NCBI GenBank assembly: GCA_963558565.1
Contig: CAUWGX010000001.1
Coordinates: 124,001-188,000, forward strand
DNA: 64,000 bases
Source of the DNA: Atopostipes sp963558565
Lineage (GTDB): Bacteria; Bacillota; Bacilli; Lactobacillales; Carnobacteriaceae_A
Direction of reading: 5' to 3'
A model generated the notes under the pieces. That model searched no databases. It saw only the letters and a program-made list of their open reading frames with translations, and was not told the origin of the DNA. Position numbers and translations under genes: made by a program. This document shows, piece by piece, positions 18,163 through 26,339 of this stretch (within the stretch, counting starts at the first letter, position 1; each line of letters starts with the position of its first letter).

Positions 18163-19140
18163 TTATTTACTTGTTGTTGTTTCATATAGAGATTCACCAA
18201 TGTCGTTGAGACGTGCTTCCCATTCTTCTTCAGAAAGATCATGTTCTTGTACATAGCGGTTACGAGAATGTTTTCTACAATCTGCAGTACAACCACGTAA
18301 ATATTTATGTTCATTTTCTTCCGACATAATGACTTGTTCATTACATGCGGGATTTGCACAGTTCACATAACGCTCACAAGGTGTCCCATCGAAATGGTCT
18401 TTAGCGACCACTGTTGGATTTACTTGGTTGACAGGTACAGAAATCCGTTCGTCAAATACATACATTTTTCCTTCCCAAAGATCTCCTTTGGTATTAGGAT
18501 CTTTCCCATATGTGTCGATACCGCCTTCTAATTGGCCCACTTTTGTACCGATACCTTCACGCATCATCCAGCCGGAGAATTTTTCACAACGGATACCCCC
18601 TGTACAATACATAACGACTTTTTTATCCATAAATTTCTCTTTATTTTCCATAATCCATTCAGGAAGTTCACGGAAATTACGAATTTCAGGACGAATAGCC
18701 CCTTTAAAATGGCCTAAATCATATTCATAATCATTTCTAGTATCTAATACGACCGTATCTTCATCTAATAAAGCTTCGCGGAAGTCTGCTGGTTTTAGAA
18801 AATCACCTGTCACTTCCATCGGATCGATATCATCTTCAAGTTTTAAAGAGACGATTTCATCACGGGCGCGCACATGCATTTTTTTATGGGCATAGCCATC
18901 CGCTTCGTCCTCTTTAAACCATAGGTCTTCAAATCCTGGAAGAGAATGAACATACTCTTTATATTTTTCTGTTTGTTCAATCGTTCCTGAAACTGTCCCG
19001 TTAATTCCACCTTTTGAAACGAGGACACGACCTCTTAGGCCGATACTTTTCGTGAATTCTAAATGTTCATCTTTAAATGTTTCAGGGTCTTCAATCGGCT
19101 CATATTTATAATAGAGCAATACTCGATAATCTTTTGACAT
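18163..19140 (-). CDS. trhO: tRNA uridine(34) 5-hydroxylase (rhodanese family)
   Basis: A 325-residue member of the YceA/TrhO family, which hydroxylates wobble U34 of several tRNAs on the way to mo5U/cmo5U-type modifications. An acylphosphatase-like N-terminal domain (VLVSKGGINGTVSG) precedes a rhodanese domain with LDTRNDYEYDLGHFKGA and the active Cys in MYCTGGIRCEK (near residue 180). A Cys-rich C-terminal segment (CERYVNCANPACNEQ; CTADCRKH) resembles a zinc site. The ribosome site AAGGAGG is good. It is a single gene. Confidence 0.9.
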   Translation of the reverse strand: MSKDYRVLLYYKYEPIEDPETFKDEHLEFTKSIGLRGRVLVSKGGINGTVSGTIEQTEKYKEYVHSLPGFEDLWFKEDEADGYAHKKMHVRARDEIVSLKLEDDIDPMEVTGDFLKPADFREALLDEDTVVLDTRNDYEYDLGHFKGAIRPEIRNFRELPEWIMENKEKFMDKKVVMYCTGGIRCEKFSGWMMREGIGTKVGQLEGGIDTYGKDPNTKGDLWEGKMYVFDERISVPVNQVNPTVVAKDHFDGTPCERYVNCANPACNEQVIMSEENEHKYLRGCTADCRKHSRNRYVQEHDLSEEEWEARLNDIGESLYETTTSK

Positions 19141-19311
19141 ACTTTCTTTCCTCCTTGTAGTTGCAAGCTACAAAAATATATTTTCTTCTTGGGTTATTAT
19201 ATAACGATTTATGGATAGACTCAAATTTATCTAACATTTTCTTAAGTAGAGATCCTCTAAAAACATATTTTTTATTATTAAGTTATAATATTTTAAAATA
19301 AAGGATAACAA

Positions 19312-19339
19312 TTGAAAGATAATTTATTCGTGCTATAAT
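19312..19339 (+). promoter_or_regulatory. Promoter of the PTS EIIBC gene
   Basis: TTGAAA, 16-bp spacer, TATAAT. Confidence 0.65.
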
Positions 19340-19351
19340 ATACACGAAAGA

Positions 19352-19366
19352 ATAAAGCGTTTTCAT
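19352..19366 (-). promoter_or_regulatory. cre-like CcpA site
   Basis: The minus strand reads ATGAAAACGCTTTAT, close to the cre consensus WTGNAANCGNWNNCW, centred about 20 bp downstream of the -10 box. This position would give carbon catabolite repression of the PTS gene. Confidence 0.6.
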
Positions 19367-19422
19367 TAACGTGATTTTATTATCAATCTTTCCAAATAGA
19401 GCGCAAAGGAGGATTAAGTGTA

Positions 19423-19449
19423 ATGGAAAGAGAAGACCCTAAGGAATAG
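19423..19449 (+). CDS. Possible eight-codon leader ORF (MEREDPKE) before the PTS gene
   Basis: A near-perfect ribosome site AAAGGAGG (19405-19412) is followed 10 bp later by an ATG opening only eight codons, ending at TAG 19447-19449, 28 bp before the PTS start. The strength of the site is unusual for a non-coding stretch. No terminator or alternating hairpin was seen between it and the PTS gene, so an attenuation role is not supported. Confidence 0.3.
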   Translation: MEREDPKE

Positions 19450-19477
19450 AGGAAATGAATAAGGAGGATTATTTAAA

Positions 19478-20971
19478 ATGGCTGATACAAAAGAGCGCAA
19501 GTTAGCAAGTGATATTTACCAAAATATTGGTGGTTCTGCCAATGCTCAAAAAGTCTATAATTGTATGACGCGTGTACGAGTTGATATTTCAGATAGAAAT
19601 CAAGTGGACTTAGAGGATTTAAAAGCAGTGGAAGGTGTATTAGGGGTTGTTGAAGACAATGGAACACTTCAAATTGTTGTAGGCCCTGGTACCGCCGCAA
19701 AAGTTGCAAATGAAATGGCGGCCATGGGGAATATTGAAAGAGACGAAGAAATCGATGAAAACTTAGACCAAGATTTAACAACTTCTCGTCGAGATGAAGC
19801 GGAAAAAATTGCTACAGAAAATAAAGCCACACAAAAACAACAGCATAACGGCTCTTCTGGTTTTAAACGAGCTTTAAATGCAATTGCGAGTATTTTTGTT
19901 CCTTTAATTCCCGCTTTTGTAGGGGCAGGAATTATTGGCGGAATTGCTTCTATCTTACAAAACTTAATTATCGCTGGCTCCATTGATCCAAATACTTGGG
20001 AAGATATTCGAGTAATCTTAGGTATTATTCAAGCTGGACTATTTACGTACTTAAATATTTATATTGGGATTAATGCAGCAAAAGTTTTTGGAGCAACAGA
20101 AGGACTGGGTGGGGTCATCGGTGGAGTGATTTATCTTGCCGGTATGAGCGAAGAAGCCCCTCTGACCAATATATTTACAGGAGATCCTTTAGCGCCAGGA
20201 CAAGGAGGCGTGATTGGTGTTGTCCTCGCAGTTTGGATTTTAGCTTTGGTGGAAAGAAATTTAAGAAAAGTGATTCCAAACGCTGTTGATATTATTGTGA
20301 CACCGACTATTTCTTTACTCGTTGTCGGTTTATTGACCATCTTCATTATTATGCCGATTGCAGGAGCGGTCTCCACTTCTTTAATTGGAGCCATTAATTG
20401 GGTCCTTGAAATTGGGGGCGCATTTGCTGGCTTTGTTTTAGGTGCGACTTTCTTACCGCTTGTTATGTTTGGTCTCCATCAAATTTTAACACCGATTCAT
20501 ATCGAAATGATCAACTCACTCGGTCAGACCAACTTATTGCCTATTCTAGCAATGGCTGGTGCAGGTCAAGTAGGAGCAGCTTTAGCCTTATGGGTCAAAG
20601 CTCGTCGGAACGAAAAATTAACCAATATTATTAAAGGTTCTTTACCTGTTGGTATCTTAGGCATCGGTGAACCATTAATTTACGCTGTGACCTTACCGCT
20701 CGGCCGTCCATTTATTACGGCTTGTATTGGTGGAGGTGTCGGTGGCGCTATTATAGGAGCGATTGGTAACGTTGGTGCTAAAGCAATTGGACCTAGTGGT
20801 GTAGCCCTTATTCCATTAATCGCTGGTGGTCAATGGTGGAGTTATGTTTTAGGTTTATTAGGTGCTTATGCTGGTGGATTTGTTGCTACCTATTTCTTTG
20901 GTGTTCCAGCAGAAGCGATGGAATCTACAACTTTAGAAGGCGCAGGGTCCGAAATCTCTGAAGCTGTTTAA
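19478..20971 (+). CDS. PTS transporter EIIBC, glucose/glucoside superfamily (MurP-like)
   Basis: A 497-residue membrane enzyme II. The N-terminal EIIB domain has the phosphorylated Cys29 in NCMTRVRV. A charged linker (about 95-125) leads to an EIIC domain with about ten membrane helices and the substrate motif GIGEPLIYAVTLPLG. The domain order B-C and these motifs resemble N-acetylmuramic acid and related transporters, which borrow EIIA from another protein. No murQ-type etherase or regulator is adjacent, so the sugar stays open. A cre-like site below its promoter suggests CcpA control. Confidence 0.82.
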   Translation: MADTKERKLASDIYQNIGGSANAQKVYNCMTRVRVDISDRNQVDLEDLKAVEGVLGVVEDNGTLQIVVGPGTAAKVANEMAAMGNIERDEEIDENLDQDLTTSRRDEAEKIATENKATQKQQHNGSSGFKRALNAIASIFVPLIPAFVGAGIIGGIASILQNLIIAGSIDPNTWEDIRVILGIIQAGLFTYLNIYIGINAAKVFGATEGLGGVIGGVIYLAGMSEEAPLTNIFTGDPLAPGQGGVIGVVLAVWILALVERNLRKVIPNAVDIIVTPTISLLVVGLLTIFIIMPIAGAVSTSLIGAINWVLEIGGAFAGFVLGATFLPLVMFGLHQILTPIHIEMINSLGQTNLLPILAMAGAGQVGAALALWVKARRNEKLTNIIKGSLPVGILGIGEPLIYAVTLPLGRPFITACIGGGVGGAIIGAIGNVGAKAIGPSGVALIPLIAGGQWWSYVLGLLGAYAGGFVATYFFGVPAEAMESTTLEGAGSEISEAV

Positions 20972-20984
20972 GGTTAAAGAAAAT

Positions 20985-21024
20985 ACTAGACTGAGACTTT
21001 TCTTTTCGTCTCAGTCTTTTTTTC
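20985..21024 (+). terminator. Intrinsic terminator
   Basis: Perfect stem AGACTGAGAC/GTCTCAGTCT followed by seven T residues. Confidence 0.9.
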
Positions 21025-21162
21025 TACAGTTTTTTAAAGTTACCGACAAACATGCCTTGTTTCTTATATATGTTCAAAAAATCAGATATTCACCTAAAAA
21101 GAGCATAAAAATACCATATCGTTCTTAGTTGTTGTAAGCTATAGCTAGTATATACAAAAACC

Positions 21163-21189
21163 GTTCATTGTTTATAGTTTACAATGAAC
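21163..21189. repeat. Perfect 9-bp inverted repeat before the lipoprotein gene
   Basis: GTTCATTGT, 9-bp spacer, ACAATGAAC, ending 41 bp before the lipoprotein ATG. There is no T run after it, so it is an operator or 5-prime-UTR hairpin candidate, not a terminator. Confidence 0.5.
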
Positions 21190-21230
21190 ACATACTATCA
21201 ATAGAAATAAGGTGGAAAGTAGGAAAATCA

Positions 21231-22106
21231 ATGAATAAAAAAATCGTACTAAGTTTAGCAAGTGTCCTGTTACTGACAGCATGTGCGAATGAAGAAACAA
21301 ATGAAACGGGACCTGCGGAAGAAGAACCCGAAGAAGCTATGACCGAACCGTCTGAAGCCCAAGCAACATCCGAAGAAGAGATAGGAGCAGAGGAAGTTGA
21401 AGGAGACGGAACACACGTTTTTGACAATCTGATCACGGAAAAAACATTCACCGCTCCTGAAGGCTATCAAGGATGGGAAGATTATAAAATAGCAACTGAT
21501 GGGGTGTCTTTGGCCGATTTTACCATGACAAATGAAGACAATCCCAATGCTAACGAGTTGGATGGAGACTCATCTGCTGAATTAGATGAGCGTTTCGAAG
21601 CTCTAGGCGAACGAGAGGATGTCGTCCGTGATGAAATTGAAATAACGGAACGAGATAAGATGGCCTTTCACCGTTATCCACCAGCAACAGATAGTGAATA
21701 TAATGAGGTGGCCAGTTTCTTTTCAGAGATTACTTTATACTACGTGGATGACCATTTGATGTTTAGTGCTATTACACCCGGGTATTATTCAGTTGAATTA
21801 GACGATGTGTTAGACATTCAAGATTTGACAAGTGTATTAACAGTGTCTGAACTTGAAGCGTTAGAGCCGAGTGTTTACACAGTGGCCCAAATGAATATAG
21901 ATGGCCGCCAAATTGAGCAGTTAATGACGCCTGCTTTTGCTGTAGATGAAGACGGCAATGAAACACTGATGGCTTTTTATTTATTCATCGAGGGAGAAGA
22001 TATTCTTCAATATGCCTACTTACCCTTTGAATTAGTGAGTCAAGATTTTCCTACCAATGCGATTCTTGTCTCGCAAGAGATGATCGCTGAATATGAGAGC
22101 TTATAA
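21231..22106 (+). CDS. Putative lipoprotein of unknown function
   Basis: A 291-residue acidic lipoprotein. The signal peptide ends in the lipobox LLTAC (Cys at about 18), followed by a Glu/Thr-rich linker to about residue 60. The remaining domain (VFDNLITEKTF onward) has no motif I recognise. ATG 21231 is chosen because it gives a proper signal peptide; the longer frame upstream lies in the inverted-repeat leader. The gene stands alone between terminators. It should be anchored to the outer face of the membrane. Confidence 0.7.
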   Translation: MNKKIVLSLASVLLLTACANEETNETGPAEEEPEEAMTEPSEAQATSEEEIGAEEVEGDGTHVFDNLITEKTFTAPEGYQGWEDYKIATDGVSLADFTMTNEDNPNANELDGDSSAELDERFEALGEREDVVRDEIEITERDKMAFHRYPPATDSEYNEVASFFSEITLYYVDDHLMFSAITPGYYSVELDDVLDIQDLTSVLTVSELEALEPSVYTVAQMNIDGRQIEQLMTPAFAVDEDGNETLMAFYLFIEGEDILQYAYLPFELVSQDFPTNAILVSQEMIAEYESL

Positions 22107-22155
22107 ATAAACAATATGTAGAACGTTTATTCATGAAAATTACGTTTTAACGATC

Positions 22156-22196
22156 TTTCAAAAAGAAAGACTTTGTATAGGGGGCTTTCTTTTTGT
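22156..22196 (+). terminator. Probable intrinsic terminator of the lipoprotein gene
   Basis: Arms AAAAAGAAAG and CTTTCTTTTT separated by 15 nt, ending in a T-rich stretch. Moderate strength because the stem is AT-rich. Confidence 0.5.
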
Positions 22197-22259
22197 CGGA
22201 TCTAATGATGAAATCGGTAGCGAAAGAAATGTTTAACTCATCTCGTTCTCATTTCATCC

Positions 22260-22288
22260 TTGACTTTTGATTTATCATTCGCCATAAT
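22260..22288 (+). promoter_or_regulatory. Promoter of the Trp-leader ABC operon
   Basis: TTGACT, 17-bp spacer, CATAAT, with predicted start near 22295. Confidence 0.65.
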
Positions 22289-22321
22289 AAATACACTTAA
22301 AAAACGAAAGGAGATCACCTC

Positions 22322-22372
22322 ATGAAGTTCACGAATCAATTATGGCAAACTTGGCATAGTAAAGTGACCTGA
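22322..22372 (+). CDS. Trp-containing leader peptide MKFTNQLWQTWHSKVT
   Basis: A 16-codon ORF with ribosome site AAAGGAG 8 bp upstream. It has two Trp codons (22343-22345 and 22352-22354), rare for so short a peptide, and ends at TGA 22370-22372 just before an alternating hairpin set. It stands between a promoter and an ABC operon of the trpXYZ family, for which Trp uptake is the known prediction. Ribosome stalling at Trp codons is inferred to control readthrough. Confidence 0.75.
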   Translation: MKFTNQLWQTWHSKVT

Positions 22373-22507
22373 CTTCTATTGAAGCATAGGCTCACTTTTA
22401 TTTCTTATGGAATTTTAAGAGCCTATGCTAGTGTGATCTCGCAAATAATAAATAATAGACACTGCATAGAATATTCGAAAAGAATAGATATGCGGTGTCT
22501 TTTTTTA
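22361..22507 (+). promoter_or_regulatory. Trp leader attenuator (alternative hairpins and terminator)
   Basis: Five segments alternate. Segment 0 (22361-22376, AAAGTGACCT...CTTC) can pair with segment 1 (22381-22398). Segment 1 (AGCATAGGCTC, 22383-22393) pairs perfectly over 11 bp with segment 2 (22419-22429). Segment 2 (CTATGC-AGTGT, 22423-22434, one bulged T) pairs 11 bp with segment 3 (22459-22469). Segment 3 (AGACACTGCATA, 22457-22468) pairs 12 bp with segment 4 (22489-22500), followed by seven T residues. A ribosome at the stop codon should mask segment 0 and give 1:2 plus terminator; one held at the Trp codons leaves 0:1 and antiterminator 2:3. Confidence 0.75.
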
Positions 22508-22579
22508 TCTGTAAAAAGATCCTTCGCTAGGCTCGGAAACATCTAAAAGTTTGCTACAACCTAGATAAGGAGAAAACAG

Positions 22580-23647
22580 ATGAAAAAGAACAGTCAGAAT
22601 CGAAATTTAATATTAACCATCTTCGCACTTGTCGTTGTCGTTATTGTCAGTGGGGTATATATGTCCAAAACTCAAGAAGAGTCCTTTGGTTTTAATACTG
22701 CAGCCACAACTGCGGATGAAAAGGCGGGTACACCCCCAGAAGAGTTGTATATCGGTTTACTACAGTATGCCGCGCATCCTTCATTAGATGCAATTACTCA
22801 AGGGATTATAGATACTTTAGCTGAAAATGATTATATTGATGGGAAAACAATCACTTTAGATTTTCAAAATGGTCAAGGAGATCAGAGTAATTTAAGTACG
22901 ATGGCGAATCGTTTTGTTGCAAATGAAGCAGATTTAATGATCGGTATCGCAACACCTGCAGCTATGTCTCTATCAAATGCGTCTACAGAGATCCCTGTGT
23001 TATTAGGAGCGATTACTGATCCTGAAAACGTAGGACTTATTGAAAGTAATGAAGCCCCTGGTGGTAATGTCACGGGAGTATCGGATATGACACCTATTGC
23101 CCAGCAACTCGATTTAATTCGACAGCTTCAAGGTGAGGCGAAAACTTTAGGTATTTTATACTCTTCTTCGGAAGATAATTCCATTTTACAAGGAGAAATG
23201 GCGGAAGAATTAGCAAGTGACTACAATTTTGAAACCGTCACAAGAACCGTCTCATCCACTAATGATGTCGCACAAGTGACCCAACAACTGGTGGCTGAAG
23301 CGGATGCTATTTGGATTCCCAATGATAATATTGTAGCTTCAGCTTTCCCTAGTGTTCTTGAAGTAACGAATGCGGCAAAGGTCCCTGTATATCCCGCAGT
23401 AGATATGATGGTTGCCCAAGGAGGTTTGGCTACTTTAGGCTTGAATCAATATGAGATTGGTGTCAAAACAGGAGAGATGGCGGCCGAAATTCTTAACGGA
23501 GAGATTGAGCCAAGCTCCGAACCTATTCGCTTTGCGGAGGAGACGGATTTAGTAATTAACTATGAAACAGCTGATTTATTAGACATCAACATTCCAGAAT
23601 CTCTCGCAAAAGAAGCCATTGATTCGTCGGAACTAGAGGAGGAGTAA
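22580..23647 (+). CDS. trpX: ABC transporter substrate-binding protein, ABC_sub_bind/TrpX family
   Basis: A 355-residue binding protein of the ABC_sub_bind (COG2984) family, predicted elsewhere to bind tryptophan. An N-terminal hydrophobic segment (residues 9-28) lacks a lipobox Cys, unlike the two paralogues near 59-61 kb, so it is probably membrane-anchored. The binding domain shows LLGAITDPENVGLIES, GGNVTGVSDM and IWIPNDNIV, all conserved in its paralogues. It is the first gene after the Trp leader and is followed by permease and ATPase genes 2 bp and -1 bp apart. The symbol is by family and leader code. Confidence 0.82.
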   Translation: MKKNSQNRNLILTIFALVVVVIVSGVYMSKTQEESFGFNTAATTADEKAGTPPEELYIGLLQYAAHPSLDAITQGIIDTLAENDYIDGKTITLDFQNGQGDQSNLSTMANRFVANEADLMIGIATPAAMSLSNASTEIPVLLGAITDPENVGLIESNEAPGGNVTGVSDMTPIAQQLDLIRQLQGEAKTLGILYSSSEDNSILQGEMAEELASDYNFETVTRTVSSTNDVAQVTQQLVAEADAIWIPNDNIVASAFPSVLEVTNAAKVPVYPAVDMMVAQGGLATLGLNQYEIGVKTGEMAAEILNGEIEPSSEPIRFAEETDLVINYETADLLDINIPESLAKEAIDSSELEEE

Positions 23648-23649
23648 AA

Positions 23650-24519
23650 ATGCAAATTGTTATTTCAGCTATTGCCGAAGGATTATTATGGTCTTTTATG
23701 GCGATTGGCATCTATATATCCTTTCGTATTTTAAAAAGACCCGATTTAACAACGGAAGGAAGCTTTCCTTTTGGAGCAGCTGTTGCGGCGACACTGATTG
23801 TAAATGGGGTACACCCACTCCTGTCGACTTTGCTTGCTTTTCTTGCGGGAGCCATTGCTGGTCTCGTTACCGGCTATTTAATGACGAAGGCAAATATCCC
23901 TGGTTTGTTAGCAGGTATTCTTGTCATGACTGCTTTATATTCGATTAATCTTGTAATAATGGGTGGCAGCAATGTGTCATTATTAAACTCTGCTCGTTTG
24001 ACGGATTTAATCGATCAGTTTATGCGTCTACCACATGATTTCAATACGATAATGATTGCTATCTTGTTATTAATCTTTGTAGTTAGTTTATTGATCTTTT
24101 ATTTCAAAACTGATTTAGGGCAAGCGCTTATTGCTACAGGAGACAACGAAAAAATGGCCCGTTCGATGGGAATCAGTACCGATCTGATGAAAATGCTAGG
24201 CTTGGCTTTGGCTAATGGCTTAGTCGGTTTAGCGGGTGGATTGCTGAGTCAGTACAATGGTTATGCCGATATTTCTATGGGCATAGGGATTTTTGTCATC
24301 GGTTTAGCAGCGATTATCATTGTCGAATTATTTTACAAAGACCTTACTTTGTCTGCGCGTTTGATCTCGATTCCGGTTGGTGCTATTTTCTATCGATTCA
24401 TCGTCGCCTTTGCTTTGTATATAGGTTTACCTCCTCAATTATTAAATCTTGTTTCAGCAGTAATTTTAGGGTTGTTTTTAGCCTTACCTAAGCTCATAGA
24501 AAAAAGGAGAGCATATTAA
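23650..24519 (+). CDS. trpY: ABC transporter permease, TrpY type
   Basis: A 289-residue permease with about eight hydrophobic segments, of the BPD_transp_2 (LivH-like) class seen in trpXYZ operons. Conserved stretches such as LKRPDLTTEGSFPFGAAVAA and SQYNGYADISMGIGIFVIG match the paralogous permease at 57.9-58.8 kb. It begins 2 bp after the binding protein and its stop overlaps the ATPase start (TAATG). It probably forms a homodimeric pore for tryptophan. Confidence 0.85.
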   Translation: MQIVISAIAEGLLWSFMAIGIYISFRILKRPDLTTEGSFPFGAAVAATLIVNGVHPLLSTLLAFLAGAIAGLVTGYLMTKANIPGLLAGILVMTALYSINLVIMGGSNVSLLNSARLTDLIDQFMRLPHDFNTIMIAILLLIFVVSLLIFYFKTDLGQALIATGDNEKMARSMGISTDLMKMLGLALANGLVGLAGGLLSQYNGYADISMGIGIFVIGLAAIIIVELFYKDLTLSARLISIPVGAIFYRFIVAFALYIGLPPQLLNLVSAVILGLFLALPKLIEKRRAY

Positions 24520-25322
24520 TGAACACATCTATTTTAGAATTAGAAAATATCCATAAAACGTTCCAAAGAGGGACGCCGAATGAAAACCATGTGTTACAGG
24601 GATTATCGCTAACTGTCCATAAAGGAGATTTTATTTCTTTTATTGGGGGAAATGGTTCCGGGAAATCAACGCTTCTGAATTCAATTGCGGGAACTTTTGC
24701 GATTGATTCTGGGCAGATGACCCTGGGAACATTCTCCCTAAATACTCAGTCTGAAGAAAAGCGGGCAGAGAAGATCGCAAGAGTTTTTCAAGATCCTATG
24801 ATGGGGATAGCACCACGTATGACAGTGGCCGAAAACTTAGCTATTGCCCTCAAACGAGGGGAGAAGCGAGGGTTTAGTCGTACATTAAGTGAAGAAGTTT
24901 ATGAACAGTTCGAACGGCTATTAGCGGATGTCGGCTTGAACTTAGAGACGAAGTTAGATGTCGAAGTCGGCTCCTTATCTGGAGGACAACGGCAAGTATT
25001 GGCTTTGCTGATGGCTACGATTAAAAAGCCTACATTGCTATTACTCGATGAGCACGTTGCAGCACTAGATCCTAAAGCAACAGAACAAGTCATGAAAATC
25101 ACCCAAGAAAGAATCCAAGAGGAAGAAATTACGAGTTTAATGGTGACGCACAATATGCAGCATGCGATCGATTACGGGAATCGCCTGATTATGATGGATG
25201 AAGGACAGATAGTTATTGATTTAGTAGGGGAAGAGAAGAGGAGTTTGTCCGTTACAGAACTCGTCAACCTATTCCATAAAAAGTCAGGTAAAGAAGTGTT
25301 AAGTGATCAGATGCTATTGTAG
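24519..25322 (+). CDS. trpZ: ABC transporter ATPase, TrpZ type
   Basis: A 267-residue ATPase with Walker A GGNGSGKST (about 44-52), signature LSGGQRQ, Walker B LLLLDEHVAALDP and switch His in VTHNMQHAID. The Glu-His pair after Walker B recurs in the paralogue at 57.1 kb. It is the last gene of the Trp-leader operon and its start overlaps the permease stop by 1 bp. A terminator follows. Confidence 0.88.
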   Translation: MNTSILELENIHKTFQRGTPNENHVLQGLSLTVHKGDFISFIGGNGSGKSTLLNSIAGTFAIDSGQMTLGTFSLNTQSEEKRAEKIARVFQDPMMGIAPRMTVAENLAIALKRGEKRGFSRTLSEEVYEQFERLLADVGLNLETKLDVEVGSLSGGQRQVLALLMATIKKPTLLLLDEHVAALDPKATEQVMKITQERIQEEEITSLMVTHNMQHAIDYGNRLIMMDEGQIVIDLVGEEKRSLSVTELVNLFHKKSGKEVLSDQMLL

Positions 25323-25342
25323 AAAAAGAAGACGTCTTATCA

Positions 25343-25388
25343 ACAAAGCAATTACATTGACGCTAAGAATGAGTGTAATTGCTTTTTG
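25343..25388 (+). terminator. Intrinsic terminator
   Basis: Perfect 12-bp stem AAAGCAATTACA/TGTAATTGCTTT with a 17-nt loop and short T run. Confidence 0.8.
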
Positions 25389-25447
25389 TATAAGCTGTGA
25401 TATAGTATACGATATCAATAAATCTTTCTGAGAAAAGATGTGAAGCC

Positions 25448-25780
25448 ATGTTTGAAGAAAAAGACTTTATGATTCAACAGATCAAAGGAATTGCAAAAAC
25501 ACTAGGAAAGTTTTTAGGCTTAGAAGAAGTGAAAGAGATTATCAACCTCGATCAAGAACAACAAGAAATGTTAACTGATGAAGAACTAGAAAGTATTTTA
25601 GGAGCAGCCAAGCTCGAAAACATACTGATAAATTCCTCATTAACAGCGAATACAGTGGCTCAACAAATAGATATAGAAACAAAACGTTTAGAACAAATAC
25701 TAAGTAATGAAGTGGTTGCTAACCCACAAGAATTAACAGCCATATCAGACTTTATAGACAAAAACCGCCAATATTTATAG
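25448..25780 (+). CDS. Small hypothetical protein (110 aa, helical)
   Basis: A 110-residue, charged, probably all-helical cytosolic protein. It opens with EEKDFMIQQIKGIAKTLGKFLGL, which resembles small uncharacterised Firmicutes proteins sometimes labelled DUF6483; I am not certain of that assignment. No membrane segment or catalytic motif is visible. The start lacks a strong ribosome site (only GTGAAG nearby), yet the frame is open and codon use looks normal. It stands alone between the Trp transporter and a small membrane protein. Confidence 0.6.
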   Translation: MFEEKDFMIQQIKGIAKTLGKFLGLEEVKEIINLDQEQQEMLTDEELESILGAAKLENILINSSLTANTVAQQIDIETKRLEQILSNEVVANPQELTAISDFIDKNRQYL

Positions 25781-26123
25781 AAAAATAATTCTATACGATA
25801 TTAGATGAATAAAAATATAGGATATGCTTTGTATACTATTTGGGAGAATTATAATATCAATAAGGAATAGCTATTTATGGAATCGCTTATATATTCTGTT
25901 AAAAGCTACTAATTAGTTTGTCTGTAAGCCATCTACCGTTTTTTAATGATCGATCTATTTACAGTCTCTCAAGACTTCCACTGAGTAGAGGAGAGAGGGA
26001 GGGGAGAATAGATGGGAAAAGAGCCCTAGCGAGTAAAAAAGAGCCGCTACAGCTGATAAAAAAGCTCTGTATAAGCGGACAGTAATCAATATATATCTGA
26101 AGAGAGATAAAGGAGTTCATACA
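25781..26123. other. Intergenic stretch with short direct and inverted repeats
   Basis: No gene of normal size. At 26010-26090 the motif AAAAGAGCC recurs, and CCGCTACAG can pair with CTGTATAAGCGG to form a hairpin without a T run. A strong purine-rich ribosome-like site (GGAGGGGAG near 26000) precedes only a five-codon frame (MGKEP). Nothing else is supported. Confidence 0.35.
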
Positions 26124-26339
26124 TTGAATATATTTCACATGGGAAATGTTTTAGGTTTGAGAGGTATTTTGCTTACTTTATGGCTGATTCTTTTTGTGCT
26201 TTCAATATTATTAATCGTTAGTGGAATTAAAGCAAAAAACAAACGCATTAAAATGGTCCTTATATTACTAGGAATATTATTGGCCATCATTTCAATATAT
26301 CTACTAATCTATACGTTTTTATTTGGGTTTAATGCTTAA
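26124..26339 (+). CDS. Small membrane protein (71 aa)
   Basis: A 71-residue protein with two hydrophobic segments (about 14-35 and 46-66) joined by a basic loop (KAKNKRIKM). The TTG start at 26124 is supported by AAAGGAG 7 bp upstream. No family was recognised. The downstream DNA is gene-poor. Confidence 0.55.
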   Translation: MNIFHMGNVLGLRGILLTLWLILFVLSILLIVSGIKAKNKRIKMVLILLGILLAIISIYLLIYTFLFGFNA

